64,000 bases of DNA, from NCBI GenBank assembly GCA_019914945.1, contig CM034111.1, positions 6,696,001-6,760,000 on the forward strand, read 5' to 3'. Positions within the stretch are counted from its first letter, which is position 1. Each line of letters opens with the position of its first letter. The notes beneath the pieces are model-generated. The model saw only the letters and a list, made by a program, of their open reading frames with translations. It did no database searches and was not told the origin of the DNA. A program made the translations under genes and the position numbers. Shown here piece after piece: positions 36,205 through 46,970 of the stretch. This stretch comes from Typha latifolia (taxonomy: Eukaryota > Streptophyta > Magnoliopsida > Poales > Typhaceae).

Positions 36205-38058
36205 ATGGATTTTCATAGAGATGGACCATCATCTATTAGACCTCCTATTCTAGATGGATCAAATTATGGATATTGGAAAGCTAGGATGAGAGCTTATTTG
36301 AAGTCTATAGATGAGAGAGTATGGATGGCCATTGTGAACGGTTGGAGTCCACCAATGTACATGGTGAATGATGAGTTAGTTGAGAAACCGATTGAGTCAT
36401 GGGATAAAACAGTTATGAAAAAGTTGGCTGGAATAGCAAAGCAATAAATGCAATTTTTAGTTGTGTTTCCTCGGAAGAATTTAGAAGAATATCTACTTGT
36501 GAAATAGCAAAACAAGCTTGGATGATCTTAGAAACAACTCATGAAGGTACTATGGCTGTAAAACTTTCGAAACTTCAGAGGTTGACTACTAATTTTGAAA
36601 CCCTACGTATGGAGGAGAATGAAACATTTGATGAGTTCTATGCAAAGTTAAGTGATATAGTCAATTCCAGTTTCAACCTAAGAGAGAAAATTCCTGAAAA
36701 TAGAATTGTCCGTAAGATCCTTAGGTCTCTTCCAGAAAGGTTTCAGGCAAAAGTTACAGCCATTGAGGAAAGTAAGGATATCGATTCTATGAAAGTTGAA
36801 CAATTAGTAGGAAATCTACAAACATTTGAGTCCAGTCTTTCAAAACCAAGGAAGTCCAAAGGGATGGCACTATCCACAATTGAACATAATTTAGAGGAGT
36901 CTGATGATGAAGGTGATTTAGATGTTGAGATGTTGACCAAGTTTGTCAAAAAGTTCAATAAATTCTTTCGGAAGCCAAACAAGTTGAATGCTGAAAAACT
37001 TGATAAAAGCAAAGCCTTTGTGAAAAAGAAGAATACCGTGAGTTCAAATACGGGTGGTACCAACAACAATGTCAAACGAGAAAAATAAGAATTCTGAGAA
37101 TAAAGTTCAATGTTTTGAATGTTCTGGTTTTGGACACATCGCACAAGAATGCCCTAATCGCCTTAAGAAGAAGGGTAAAGCTATGAAAGTTACTTGGGAT
37201 GACTCGGATGAATCGATGATGATTCTGGAAAAGACGAAGAAAACTTTGTAGCTTTTGCCTCTTCTCTACTTAATATTGATTCCGTTATTGATACGGATAG
37301 TATAGATGATCGGGATATGTTACCGAGTGAAGAAGATGAATCTGAAATTCAAAAGGCATATAATGACCTATACCGGAGTCGTTTAAACTCAAGAAAAGCA
37401 ATCTTAGACTACATCAACGACTCAAGGTAATTGAACCGAGAAAGAATTAAATTTGAGGAGAAGTACAAATTGGAGCTTGAACGTGTCAAAGACCTTTACG
37501 AACAACTTGACAATGCGAAAAATAAAATGAAGGCTGATGAAATTGAACTAGAGCGATTGAATAAGGAAGTGACATTTCGAAAGGGAAGAACAAACTTGAT
37601 GAGATTCTAAAAGCTCGAGATCTCTGGAAAAGACAGGTATGGTATTGGATACAATGGTAATTCAAATAATAACAAAACGTATTTGTTTACGCGGTATACA
37701 AAAGGAGGAATACACTGAAGCCAACAACCGCATTTACAAAGCAATCTGGATGAACCCTTCTAAACAGAACATGAATATACAAACTGGTGAATCTTCGACG
37801 GTAGCAAAGGCAAACTCTAGTCACACTACTCGACAAAAGGTGAGTAGAAAAAGGTTTGTTCCGACATGCTATCATTGCGGCATTCTAGGGCATATTCGAC
37901 CTCATTGCAAACTTTTGCAAAAACCTAGAAGTGCTTTCATTTATGGGATGAAAACAAAGGCCATATGGGTCAAGAAAGGTGATTTGTTTACAAAACCTTT
38001 GGATTTACAGAGATTTGAGTATCTTTGTACTTCTTTAGGAATTTGTGCTTTGGATTGA
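36205..38058 (+). pseudogene. D2 gag fused to RNase H tail
   Basis: ATG at 36205 (MDFHRDGPSSIRPPILDG). A one-base deletion near 36407 shifts the frame; the gag core resumes at 36522-37088 (FETLRMEENETFDEFYAKLSD, KILRSLPERFQAKVTAIEE). The first knuckle CFECSGFGHIAQEC is in the overlapping frame 37054-37251, the acidic linker is broken, and the second knuckle CYHCGILGHIRPHC is in 37639-38058. Directly after MKTKAIWVKK the protein runs into GDLFTKPLDLQRFEYLCTSLG and stop. In D1 these two strings are 1.7 kb apart, so protease to RNase H has been removed, perhaps through the short match 'gtgattt'. Four or so frame breaks make the gag dead now. Confidence 0.87.
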
Positions 38059-39742
38059 TTTTCTTTTTGTTTTGGTTTGCATGTTTCATTTTTATGAGTT
38101 TTTTTTTCGTTTCTATTTAGGTTTTATTTTACTCTGAAATTTTCTTTGCTTTTAGTTTCAGATTTGTCGAGAGTTTTTTGCTATAAAAAAAAAATTGATG
38201 CACTCCTAGATTCAATAATATACTCTTGACATAAAAATATGATTTTTCTCTTGATTATGAGTTATTATAGTCAATTTTGTCATCTTGTAGTATATTGTTT
38301 CAATTTTAATTTTGTCACTCCCTCGACTTCAATAATTATAAATGTTTAATGCACTCATAACGTATGTGTATTATTGTGTGAGCATGATATCATGAATATT
38401 TTTTTAAATAGCTCACTATTAACTTTGATTTGCACAGTTTGACCTCATGCTTAGTCATAAAAAATATGTTCATAAAAGATCAATGAAAAGGGCTACAATG
38501 AGTTAGTGTGAAAGCCGTCTTGTTTCGAGTCCAATTTGACTCAAGACATTATATGCAAATTCAAAAAAAAATATGTGAATTTCTTCTTGCACTTTGTTTG
38601 ATTTGTATTACAAGAAAAGGGCTACCTACTCATGTGTGAAAGTCATCATTGCACCTATATTGGTTTATGTATAAAATATAATACAGAAATTTCCTGTTAT
38701 GTTATGGAGAATAAGTCGAAAAGTGCAAAATTTCAATACTAAGTCGGTTTGACTACTGTGTTGCATCATTGTTTATATAGAAAAGTTTGTTTAAAAAGAT
38801 TGGTTCATGTTATCTATGCTCATCTTGCATATGCATATCGTTATGATCAATCAAGATTAATTTAATTTTGTGTGATGGATTAGAATTGATTATAATATGC
38901 TCTTGATGATTTGATTGATCTGTGTATGACTTATTTCATTTGATTGTCATATTCTATGTCTTGAATCTATTTTGAATTTTCTAGTAGTGCATCTCCAAAA
39001 AGATTTTTAATTTGTTTTAGTTTAAATTTAAAAAAAATATCCAAATCCTCAAGATCTTCATCTTTTTCATCAAAATTTTCACTTCAAACCCTTTTAAAGT
39101 CTTTTGGCCGAAACTTCAAGATTTTCTTCACTTTTTGCGAGGTATGATCATTCATCAATTTTCTTATTTTTTATTCAATTAAGTCTCTTGATCTTGATTG
39201 ATTTCTGCGGTTTCGAGTTTTGATCATGTTAAAGTTAATATCTTGATGTTTCTTGTGCGATTGAATGTGATATCTTAGCATTTTCAAGTGAAAGATGGGT
39301 TTCAATTAGGGCCTTCATGGTTTTTTCATCGTCAGTTCCCTCCGAGTTCCTAGTCTTTGGCATTTGTGTCAAAAAGGGGGAGAGTGTCTAGTGTGTCGTG
39401 TGTGGTGCGAGTTTAAAGTTTTAGAGTTTACGTGTGTAGGGGGAGCATGGCAATAGGGGGAGTTTATTAGAGTCTTTCTGTCTTTCTAATCTTGCTTATA
39501 ACTTTGCCCGGAGAAATTGTGAACTTTGTCTGTTTAAGTACTTTTGAACTTATGCTCCATTGATAACTTGTGGTTGGATTATTTATTCATTTCAAGTTAT
39601 TTTCACTTGATCTTGGTTTGGTATATGTTTCCTTGCAGGGATTGATGTGCAAAATATTCTAGACTTGTTGATTGCTCAGTTTGAAATCTTTGTAATATCT
39701 TGTAACCTAGGTGTTTTGTCACAAATTGCCAAAGGGGGAGAT
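38059..39742 (+). other. D2 3' non-coding region with multiple polypurine tracts
   Basis: 1.7 kb of T-rich DNA. Purine tracts occur at 39371-39384 (aaaaagggggagag), 39438-39445, 39454-39462 and immediately before the LTR at 39731-39740 (aaagggggag). Repeated polypurine tracts upstream of the 3' LTR are a reported feature of Sireviruses. Confidence 0.8.
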
Positions 39743-40666
39743 TGTTAGGTTTTTATATGTTGGCAATTGTGTACAAAATATTTTAAGTGTATTTTTTCAT
39801 GTATATGAGCTTTACACAAGTCTAGAATATCACTGGTGTGAAGAATTTCAAGATCATTGGAGAAAAGCCGTCGCGTTCTCAGCCGCGTTCACAAGCGCGT
39901 TCGAACGCGGGCACTGCGTTCACACAGACAGAGAGCCGCGTTCACAAACGCGTTCGAACGCGGGTACTGCGTTCACATAGACCGAGAGCAGCGTTCACAA
40001 ACACGTTCGAACGCAACCTGAAGAATTCAAGCTGTCGCGTTCGAACGCACTTGGGCCCGTTCGAACGCAAGTGAGATTAAGTTAGGCCGTTCGAACGCAC
40101 TCGGGCCGCGTTCGAACGCACCTATGAAGTTTGCAATTTATTGGATTTTCGTGAGTACGAATATTACTTGGATTTGGCAATATCTTGGAGATCATATATA
40201 AGGATAGTGTTGCCCTAACTCAAAGGTAGTTGAAGAAGATTATTCAAGGAGACTTTTTGGAGGCTACATCGGTTCTTCAACAAAACAAGGCCATTCGCAT
40301 CTACAAATCTTAATCTTTCGTCTTAAGGGCTATCTAGACGAAAGATCAATCTCGAGGGTTACTGAGATTGGACTTCAATCACAAGAAGCAGTGAATCGTG
40401 GGTTCTAGCGATCAAGACTAAGAGGAACAAAGTCGTTTGGATCGACGGGTTGTTTTGTGAGTCAGTCTTGTAACTGCTACTATCATAGTGATTGGTTTTG
40501 ATCTGAGTTTGGATCCGTGGTTTTTTACCGTTTGGGTTTTCCACGTTAAAATCTTGGCGTTCATCTCTACTTTCGTTCTTAATATTTCTACGGACTTTTA
40601 CTTAAGCGAACGAGTGATATCATTGCCTAGTATTTAGATACATACTTGTGTCTAGGGGTTTTTTCA
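39743..40666 (+). repeat. D2 3' LTR
   Basis: 924 bp, TGTTAGG to TTTTTTCA, with two 53-bp units (39914, 39967) against three in the 5' LTR. Confidence 0.93.
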
Positions 40667-40800
40667 AACGCAGCTCTCGGTCTGTGTGAACGCAAGTACC
40701 CGCGTTTGAACGCGTTTGTGAACGCACCGCATTCGAACGCGTCTGTGAACGCGGTGTGAACTCAATAGCTTTTCTCCAATAATTTTGCAATTCTTCACAC
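40667..40800 (-). repeat. Inverted copia LTR in D1, right part
   Basis: It continues the inverted LTR after the AACGC duplicate and ends ...GCAATTCTTCACAC at 40800, at a point corresponding to about 110 bp inside the LTR start. The junction with the forward LTR shares TTCACAC. Confidence 0.85.
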
Positions 40801-41530
40801 AGACCGAGAGCTGCGTTCACAAACTCGTTCGAATGCAGGTACTGCGTTCACACAGACCGAGAGCTGTGTTCACAAACGCGTTCGAACGCAACTTGAAGAA
40901 TTCAAATCATGTCGTTCACTCGGGCCCATTCGAATGCACCTGAGATCAAGTCATGTCGTTCCAACGCACCCGGGTCGCGTTCGAACGCACCAACGAAGTT
41001 TGAAAATCTTGGACTTTCGTGAGTACGGATAAGACTTGGATTTGGCTCTATCTTGGAGATCATATATAAGGATTGTGATGCCCTATCTCTAGGGTAGTTA
41101 AAGAAGCATTATTGGAGACTTCTTGTGGCTACATCGGTTCTTCAACTAACAAAATTCCACTCATCTACAAAAGTTAATCTTTCGTCTTAAGGGCTATCTA
41201 GACGAAAGATCAATCTCGAGGGTTATTGAGGTTGGACTTCAATCACGAGAAGCAGTGAATCATAGGTTCTAGTGAGCAAGACTGAGAGAAACAAAGTCAT
41301 TTGGATCGACGGGTTGTTTTGTAAGTCAGTCTTGTAACTGCTACTATTCTAGTGATTAGTTTTGATTCTAGTTTGGATCCGTGGTTTTTTCCCGTTTGGG
41401 TTTTTCCACGTTAAAATCTTATCGTTCATCTCTGCTTTCGTTCTTAATATTTCTACGGACTTTTACTTAAGCGAACGAGTGATATCATTGTCTAATATTT
41501 AGATACATACTTGTGTCTAGGTATTTTTCA
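40801..41530 (+). repeat. D1 3' LTR, left end missing
   Basis: Forward orientation from AGACCGAGAGCTGCG, through cluster repeats (40809-40990), to GGTATTTTTCA at 41530, then the GTTAT target duplicate. The first about 170 bp of the LTR are absent. Confidence 0.88.
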
Positions 41531-41535
41531 GTTAT

Positions 41536-42120
41536 GTTGATCTATGGGCATGAGGATGACACAGAGGAACTTGATGATGATTTCTTGGTGAGTAAGGAGA
41601 TCAGGGAGGAGCCATATGGGGAGCTAGAGGAAGAGGTACTGGCCGAGATATCCATGCATGCTTATTCTGGCATGAGCGCCCCGAAGACCCTATGCGAGGA
41701 GAAAACTAGTCAAGAAATAGTGTGTGCGCCTCCTCATTGACACAGGAAGCACGCACAATTTCTTGGATGAGCGACTCGTACGGAGACTTGGACTTGAGAT
41801 GGAACCCACCATCAGCTTCGAGGTGACCATCGGCGACGAAACAAAACTCGAGCCGACAAGCATATGTAAGAGCGTCTCCATCCGGGTGCAAGGCCACAAC
41901 TTAATTGTGGATTTGTATCTATTGGCTCTTCGAGGAGCGGATGCGGTCTTAGGTCCCCATTGGCTGTAGAGCCTTGGTCCAGTGACCTTTGACTTCTCAC
42001 AAATTCGGCTCACTTTTCGGCGAGACGGACGTGTCGTATAGCTTGATGGGTTTCAGATGCAGCCAAGCCCCACTCTCTAGCCATTGATTGGAGCTCCTCG
42101 AGTTGGCGAGCCATCATACT
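41536..42120 (+). pseudogene. E gag end and retropepsin
   Basis: After the D1 target site the gypsy frame resumes with MLIYGHEDDTEELDDDFLVSKE, the usual gag-protease linker, and an EEEVLAEISMHAYSGM string. A frame change near 41715 leads to protease: VRLLIDTGSTHNFLDERLVRRLGL keeps the catalytic DTG, followed by VDLYLLALRGADAVLGPHWL. A TAG at 41967, then SLGPVTFDFSQIRLTF and more stops follow. Sequence similarity to reverse transcriptase never appears; the 3' LTR begins about 50 bp later. Confidence 0.85.
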
Positions 42121-42171
42121 TCCTCTAGATTGCACCGACAGAACCTGAGACCCTTCCTAGCTAAGACCCTA

Positions 42172-42707
42172 AGACTAGGATTGGACTTAGTTATCTCAGG
42201 TTGAGTTTCTTTTGTTTCTTTCTGAAATAAAATTTTTTGAAGGTCGCATTCGAACGCAAGGAATCGCATTCGAACACCCTTGTTTGAACTCCTGCATACG
42301 TTTGCAAATACAATGGACGTGTTTAGGACGTTTGAACGCCCCCGATTGAATGCCTGCATACGTTCGCAAAAATAGTGAATGCATTTAGCACGTTTGAACG
42401 CACTCGACCGCATTCAAACGCGATCGGTGAATTTGCACTCTTCCTAGGGCTTTCTTTTGATCGTTTTGCTTGTTAGGTTAGCCTCTAAATATGTGGAAGG
42501 CAACTTTATGATCATTATTGAACGAATTGAGTTCTTTTCCCAAAATCTTCTCCTCCCATTCTATCTCGTTATCTCCACCATGGCTATGCCATCTCTAATC
42601 TCCTCATCTGGCCTATCCCCCTAGACCCATAGGAAAGGCCCCCTTCTTCCTCTTCTTCTCCTCTCCTTTATACCCCAATATTTTCCATTGACATCAAGAT
42701 CACATCA
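42172..42707 (+). repeat. E 3' LTR (first few bases missing)
   Basis: GACTAGGATTGGACTTAG... matches 23641 onward, holds a weak GCGTTCGAACGC cluster (42245-42420), continues through the joint CTAATCTCCTC that C1 breaks in the 5' copy, and ends GATCACATCA. This uninterrupted copy proves the reconstruction of the split 5' LTR. Confidence 0.82.
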
Positions 42708-43966
42708 ATAATTGATATAATAATTATTTTATAAATTATCTTACATTAAAATAATTTTTATATGTACTAATAGCATCAAAAATATAAACTAATAAACAAA
42801 TATTATCGAATAAAATATTAACTCATAGATAAAATAATATGTTTACTATTTAAACATTGTACTAACCTAATTAAATCTTTTTAAAATAATAAAATTAGAA
42901 ATTTAGGAAAAAATAATATGATATTATTTATAATCTCATGTTTTAAGCTAAAATAAAGCATACAAAAGTGTAAATATTCTAATATTTTTCAATAATCTCA
43001 TTTACAAAGATTATTAAAAAAATTCCATGTAATTTTTTATTATTGTCTACTATTAAATATATTAATATTTAAAATATTATTTTTGACTTTAAAATATATA
43101 GGATTAAATCTAAAAGAAGATAAATATTAATAAACTAATATTTTAATGCATTACATATGTAATAGCACACAATGTATAGGTACGCTCCCACCATAGTAAT
43201 GGGCTCTAGTAGATAGGTTTAATGATTGATATTATTTATCAAAAGGTAATGCATTACATACTATCATCACACAATGCATATGTATGGTCCTACCATAGTA
43301 ATGGGCGTTGGTAGATAGGTAAAGCATGATAATGAGTGATATTATTTGTCAAAAAGTAATGCATTACATACATACTAATACATAATGCATAGGTATACTC
43401 TCACTATAGTAATGAGTCATAATAGATAGATAAAATATGGTAATAATTGATATTGCTTGCCAATAGGTAATGCATTACATACATACCAACACACAATGCA
43501 TAGGTATGCTCCCACCATAGTAATGGGCGTTTGTGGATAGCTAAAATATGTTAATAATTGATATGACTTGCCAAAAAGTAATGCATTACATATTTACCAG
43601 CACACCGTGTATATGTACGCTCTTACGATAATAATACACACTGATAAGTGCATAAAGCATGATAATGCAATATTTTATGTATGCATTGTATACCTATAAT
43701 ATTATAAGCTTCTCTCCATCTATCCCATCAATCTAATTTAAATCAAATTGAAGGGTATTATAGTAATTTTTTATCATTTCATTCACTTTATATTACATCA
43801 AAATTAATTATTACACCCTTATTTCAGAATATATGTAAACATATGAATATCTATTCCTAAAATATAATCATTATTTTAGTAATAACAAGTTTGTTTTTGC
43901 CATTCCTCACTATTCTTTCCTATCCCTTGCATATTCTCGATGTGAATAAGGTTTTAGGTATATAAT
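42708..43966. other. AT-rich intergenic DNA
   Basis: No ORF. It contains the 110-bp tandem repeat described separately. 43690-43950 has pyrimidine-rich AT DNA with 'attattttagtaataac'-like strings that also occur, weakly, near 22400-22450. Confidence 0.6.
43144..43680 (+). repeat. Tandem repeat, five units of about 110 bp
   Basis: Units start near 43144, 43247, 43357, 43468 and 43579, each with TAATGCATTACATA, CACACAATGCATAGGTA and CACCATAGTAATGGGC blocks. GTAATGCATTAC is a 12-bp perfect palindrome at each unit start from the second on. Units differ by roughly 10-25 percent by eye, and the last is the most diverged. Confidence 0.9.
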
Positions 43967-44516
43967 CAGACATGATCATCGGGCGGGCCATGCCGGATTC
44001 AAGCCGGGCTTTTCAGGCCATCCGGGCTTAAGTATTTGTTCATGTCCCGACCCACCAATCACTCGGGCTGGGCTGGGTTTGGGCTGGGCTAGAATAGTCT
44101 TGCCCGTTACAGCCCGTCGGCCCGTCAGAGATCGAGCTAGCCGATCGGGCCGGGCTGGCCCGACCCACCAATCATTCGACCCAACCCATATTTTAGCTAT
44201 TTTTAGAATTGTTTTTACTATTAGCTTATTTTGTAAAAATTTATTTATGTTCCTCCATTTAAAAATAATAATAATAAATTAAAATAATTTAAATGTGTGC
44301 TTTAAAAAAATATAAAACTGTATAGTATTAAAATTTTAGTTAGTTTTTACTGTAGCAGAATGGGCGGGCCTAGTTGCGGGCCAAACGGGCGGGCTTCCGG
44401 GCCGGCTCTGGCGGGCAAAGGGCTGGCCCGTGCTGCCCATGGGTAGTTCGGGCTCGAGCCGGGTTGGGCCTAAACCGGGCCGGGCACGAGCGGGCTGGGC
44501 CATTTGATCAAGTCTA
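43967..44516. mobile_element. Non-autonomous hAT-like element, 550 bp
   Basis: Flanks TATATAAT (43959-43966) and TATACAAT (44517-44524) form a 7/8 target duplication. Ends are CAGACATGATCA and, reverse-complemented, TAGACTTGATCA. Subterminal GGGCGGGCC/GGGCTGGGC repeats at both ends are typical of plant hAT derivatives. The centre is AT-rich and non-coding. ORFs at 44079 and 44374 are products of the G/C repeats. Confidence 0.85.
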
Positions 44517-45436
44517 TATACAATGCATATTTATAGATATGTATTATATATTTGTAAGTACTTGATATGATAGGCTGATGGTAAGAGAGAGAGAGAATTT
44601 AAAAAAAAATAGAGATGAATGAGAATAGAGGATTTTTAAAATAATATAATATGCGGATTTAGAGAAACTTTGATACGTGCCTATGCTTTGGTAGGTGTTA
44701 GAAAGGAAAGGTAGTAGGAATAGAATATGGTATGCCAGGCTAAATTTGTCGACTTTTCCACTGCAAAATCCAACGGGGCTCCAATATGCAACAAGTGCCC
44801 CATATATAAGGACAGTACTTCTACAACCAGAAGCCAACACTATCAACTATATTCATGTGCGCAAAACGGGTAGATTACTATTTTTCGATACATCTTAATG
44901 TTCGAATTTGTTTTTATATCTGTATAGTCTTTGTGGTTATATAGATTGAAGAATAATATTTTAATATTTGCATATCATTCAGTTCGAAATATTGTAAAAG
45001 TAATGATATAAGGTTTTTCTGGGAAAGTACATTTTATCTCGTATGGTTAGTCATAAATTCACTTCATCCATTATAATTTTATTTGTTACTTTAGTTCCTT
45101 TAGGGCTATATTCAAACTAAAAATATTATTCTTTTTTATCAATTGACCAATCTACAGGTCAAATTTAAAAATACTTAATAGAGATAAAAAAAAGTAAATA
45201 ATTGGATAAATTTTCCTAACATGTTAAAAATAATACCGGTCAGATTTCAAATAAAAATATTTATTAAATATTTATGATGCGATCCGAGTCAGGTCAGATC
45301 ACATCATAGGGACATTGAGCTTAATGGGTCGAGTCTAGTTTTCTTATCTTTTTATTTGGTTTAGTTAGAGTCTAAATAGGTTAGAGTTTAGTAAATTAGC
45401 TAACTTCAGTTTAGTTAATTTCCACTCAGTTTTGGA
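44517..45436. other. Unannotated DNA
   Basis: A short GA run at 44583-44594 and AT-rich sequence. The two overlapping ORFs at 44544-44898 have no recognisable domain. Nothing else seen. Confidence 0.5.
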
Positions 45437-46451
45437 AAAATATTTAGAAGATACTCGTTAGATATCTGAATAAGCTAGCCACTTCTTGGGTTGCTCCCCG
45501 GCAAAATATCTCAAATATTGCTTAATGTGGCGATTGACGACCTCAGATTGCCTGTCAGTTTGAGGATGATATGTGGAGCTCATCTTGAATTCAGTTCCTT
45601 GTGCTTGAAGTATTCTTGCCAAAAGTGACTTTTGAAGACCGGGTGGGTCATGATCTGAAACAATTGATCTTAGCATTATGCAATCGGGCCACATCCTTCA
45701 CAAAAAATTTCAGCAGCTTTCTTGGGAGTGTAGAAGTATGATAGGGCTGAAAAGTGTGCATTCTTCAACAATCAGTCGACGACAACCATGATCATGGAGT
45801 GTCCTATAACATGAGGTAGTCCTTCAATGAAATCCATCGCCACACCCTCCTAGATATAATCCTGAATGAGCGATGGTTGCAACAGCCTCGCCTATTTAGT
45901 CAGTTCGCTTTGGTGCGTTGACACACTTCACAAGCTCAGACGTAAGTTTGCACCTTCCTTTTGACCCCAAATCAAATGCAATTTTAGGTTAGCCTCTTGT
46001 AGGTCCTGAATGTCCATTTCATTTCCCACCATAGGTGTGTCATGGAAGTGACGGATCAAGGAGACCCACAACTCAAGCTTGGCCGATATGCGCACCCGGC
46101 CCCGATCTAGGACTAGCCCGTCCTTCAAATCTAGTCTAGGAAAACTTGCTAGTTCCTTCTCCATCTTGCTCATGAGCTCTGCCATCTCTAGGTCCTCTAG
46201 ATAGGATGTCGAAATCTAAGCTAATTCGATCTAATCGAGTTGTCGAAATAATGCATCGACGACTTGATTTTCAGTTCCTTTCTTACACACCAACTCATAG
46301 TTATACCTAGCAATTTTGTCACTCATCTTTGTTGTGTCGGTGTGTGTATCCATTGACTAAGGAAGTACGGTAGGCTCCTCTGGTCTGTGCAGACAATGAA
46401 TTGTCGCCCGATCAAATACGACCACCAATTTCATGACGGCGTGGAAGATAG
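45437..46451 (-). pseudogene. Gypsy G RNase H end and integrase (broken)
   Basis: Minus-strand order: AVMKLVV... with damaged frames, TTKMSDKIARYNYELV and ENQVVDAL (RNase H end). The integrase N-terminal part is at 46185-45928 (MAELMSKMEKELASF, LIRHFHDTPMVGNEMD). The core starts MDFIEGLPHV and ends in 45694-45458 (SIVSDHDPP, QAQGTEFKMSSTYHPQTD, QSEVVNRHIKQYLRYF). Stops and shifts occur throughout. Confidence 0.85.
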
Positions 46452-46970
46452 TGTAACACCCACAAACCCTAAACACGTGCATGGCACGATCCCATATGGC
46501 ACGTGCATGGCACCTGACTATTTGGTGAGTTACTAACAATCAAATAAATCTGTATCAAGATCATAATTTTATCCACAACATCTAAAATAAGAATAACGCA
46601 AGTCTAACTATCAACGGCACATAGATAACCCTACTTGGGCCCCATAGAGGCCACAACACATCATCAAAAGCTTTTCACCACAACATATACACAACGGTGG
46701 TATATACATAATTATACAAGTACTAAGTCACCAGCTAGAATATAAGACAAGGATAAAGACACACTTTGGAGGATGTCTACTAATACATCAAATAAGATAA
46801 CTCATCTAGCGCATAACACTAACCACACTCTACTCTTCACCCACTGGCAAGACCTCTAAGATAGTATCCTGCTCCACTCGTTCACCTAGATTTTTGGAAA
46901 AGAGAAAACAAAGAGGCTCATGAGCTAAAAGCTCAGTGAATAGACCTTACCCCGAATTAGTGAAGCCAAA

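Larger units (their letters stand above)
35180..40666 (+). mobile_element. Ty1/copia element D2: non-autonomous, gag-only derivative
   Basis: Complete, 5487 bp, with target duplication AACGC at 35175-35179 and 40667-40671. LTRs are 977 and 924 bp; the size difference is one 53-bp repeat unit. I count about nine substitutions between them by eye. Internal part: PBS, gag, the last 27 codons of RNase H, a 1.7 kb 3' region with four polypurine tracts. Protease, integrase and polymerase are absent, so it must have moved with enzymes supplied in trans. It is the youngest layer of this nest. Confidence 0.93.
28938..41530 (+). mobile_element. Ty1/copia element D1 (probable Sirevirus), rearranged, host of D2
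   Basis: Target duplication GTTAT at 28933-28937 and 41531-41535. 5' LTR 28938-29821; gag, protease, RT and RNase H 29871-33375; 3' non-coding DNA to 34232; then a reverse-complement LTR of the same family (34233-35179 and 40667-about 40793); then the right 730 bp of a forward LTR (about 40794-41530). D2 sits inside the inverted LTR. Copia order (gag, PR, RT, RH), two zinc knuckles in gag and the related D2 multi-PPT region suggest Sirevirus affinity. Integrase is missing. Confidence 0.88.
23635..42707 (+). mobile_element. Ty3/gypsy element E, outer shell of the nested cluster
   Basis: Pieces that belong together after removing insertions: 5' LTR (23635-24070 plus 27434-27550), PBS (27552), gag (27581-28937 plus 41536-41710), protease (41720-42120), 3' LTR (42172-42707). 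Reverse transcriptase, RNase H and integrase are absent, because protease runs directly into a 3' LTR that lacks its first bases. The LTR ends are less certain than for the inner elements. With TGAT at 23635 and ATCA at 42707 the flanks read TTAAT and ATAAT, a 4/5 target duplication. Confidence 0.75.

Noticed and set aside
44544..44898. Overlapping ORFs on both strands
   Set aside because: No domain, no homology recognised, and mutual shadows in low-complexity DNA.
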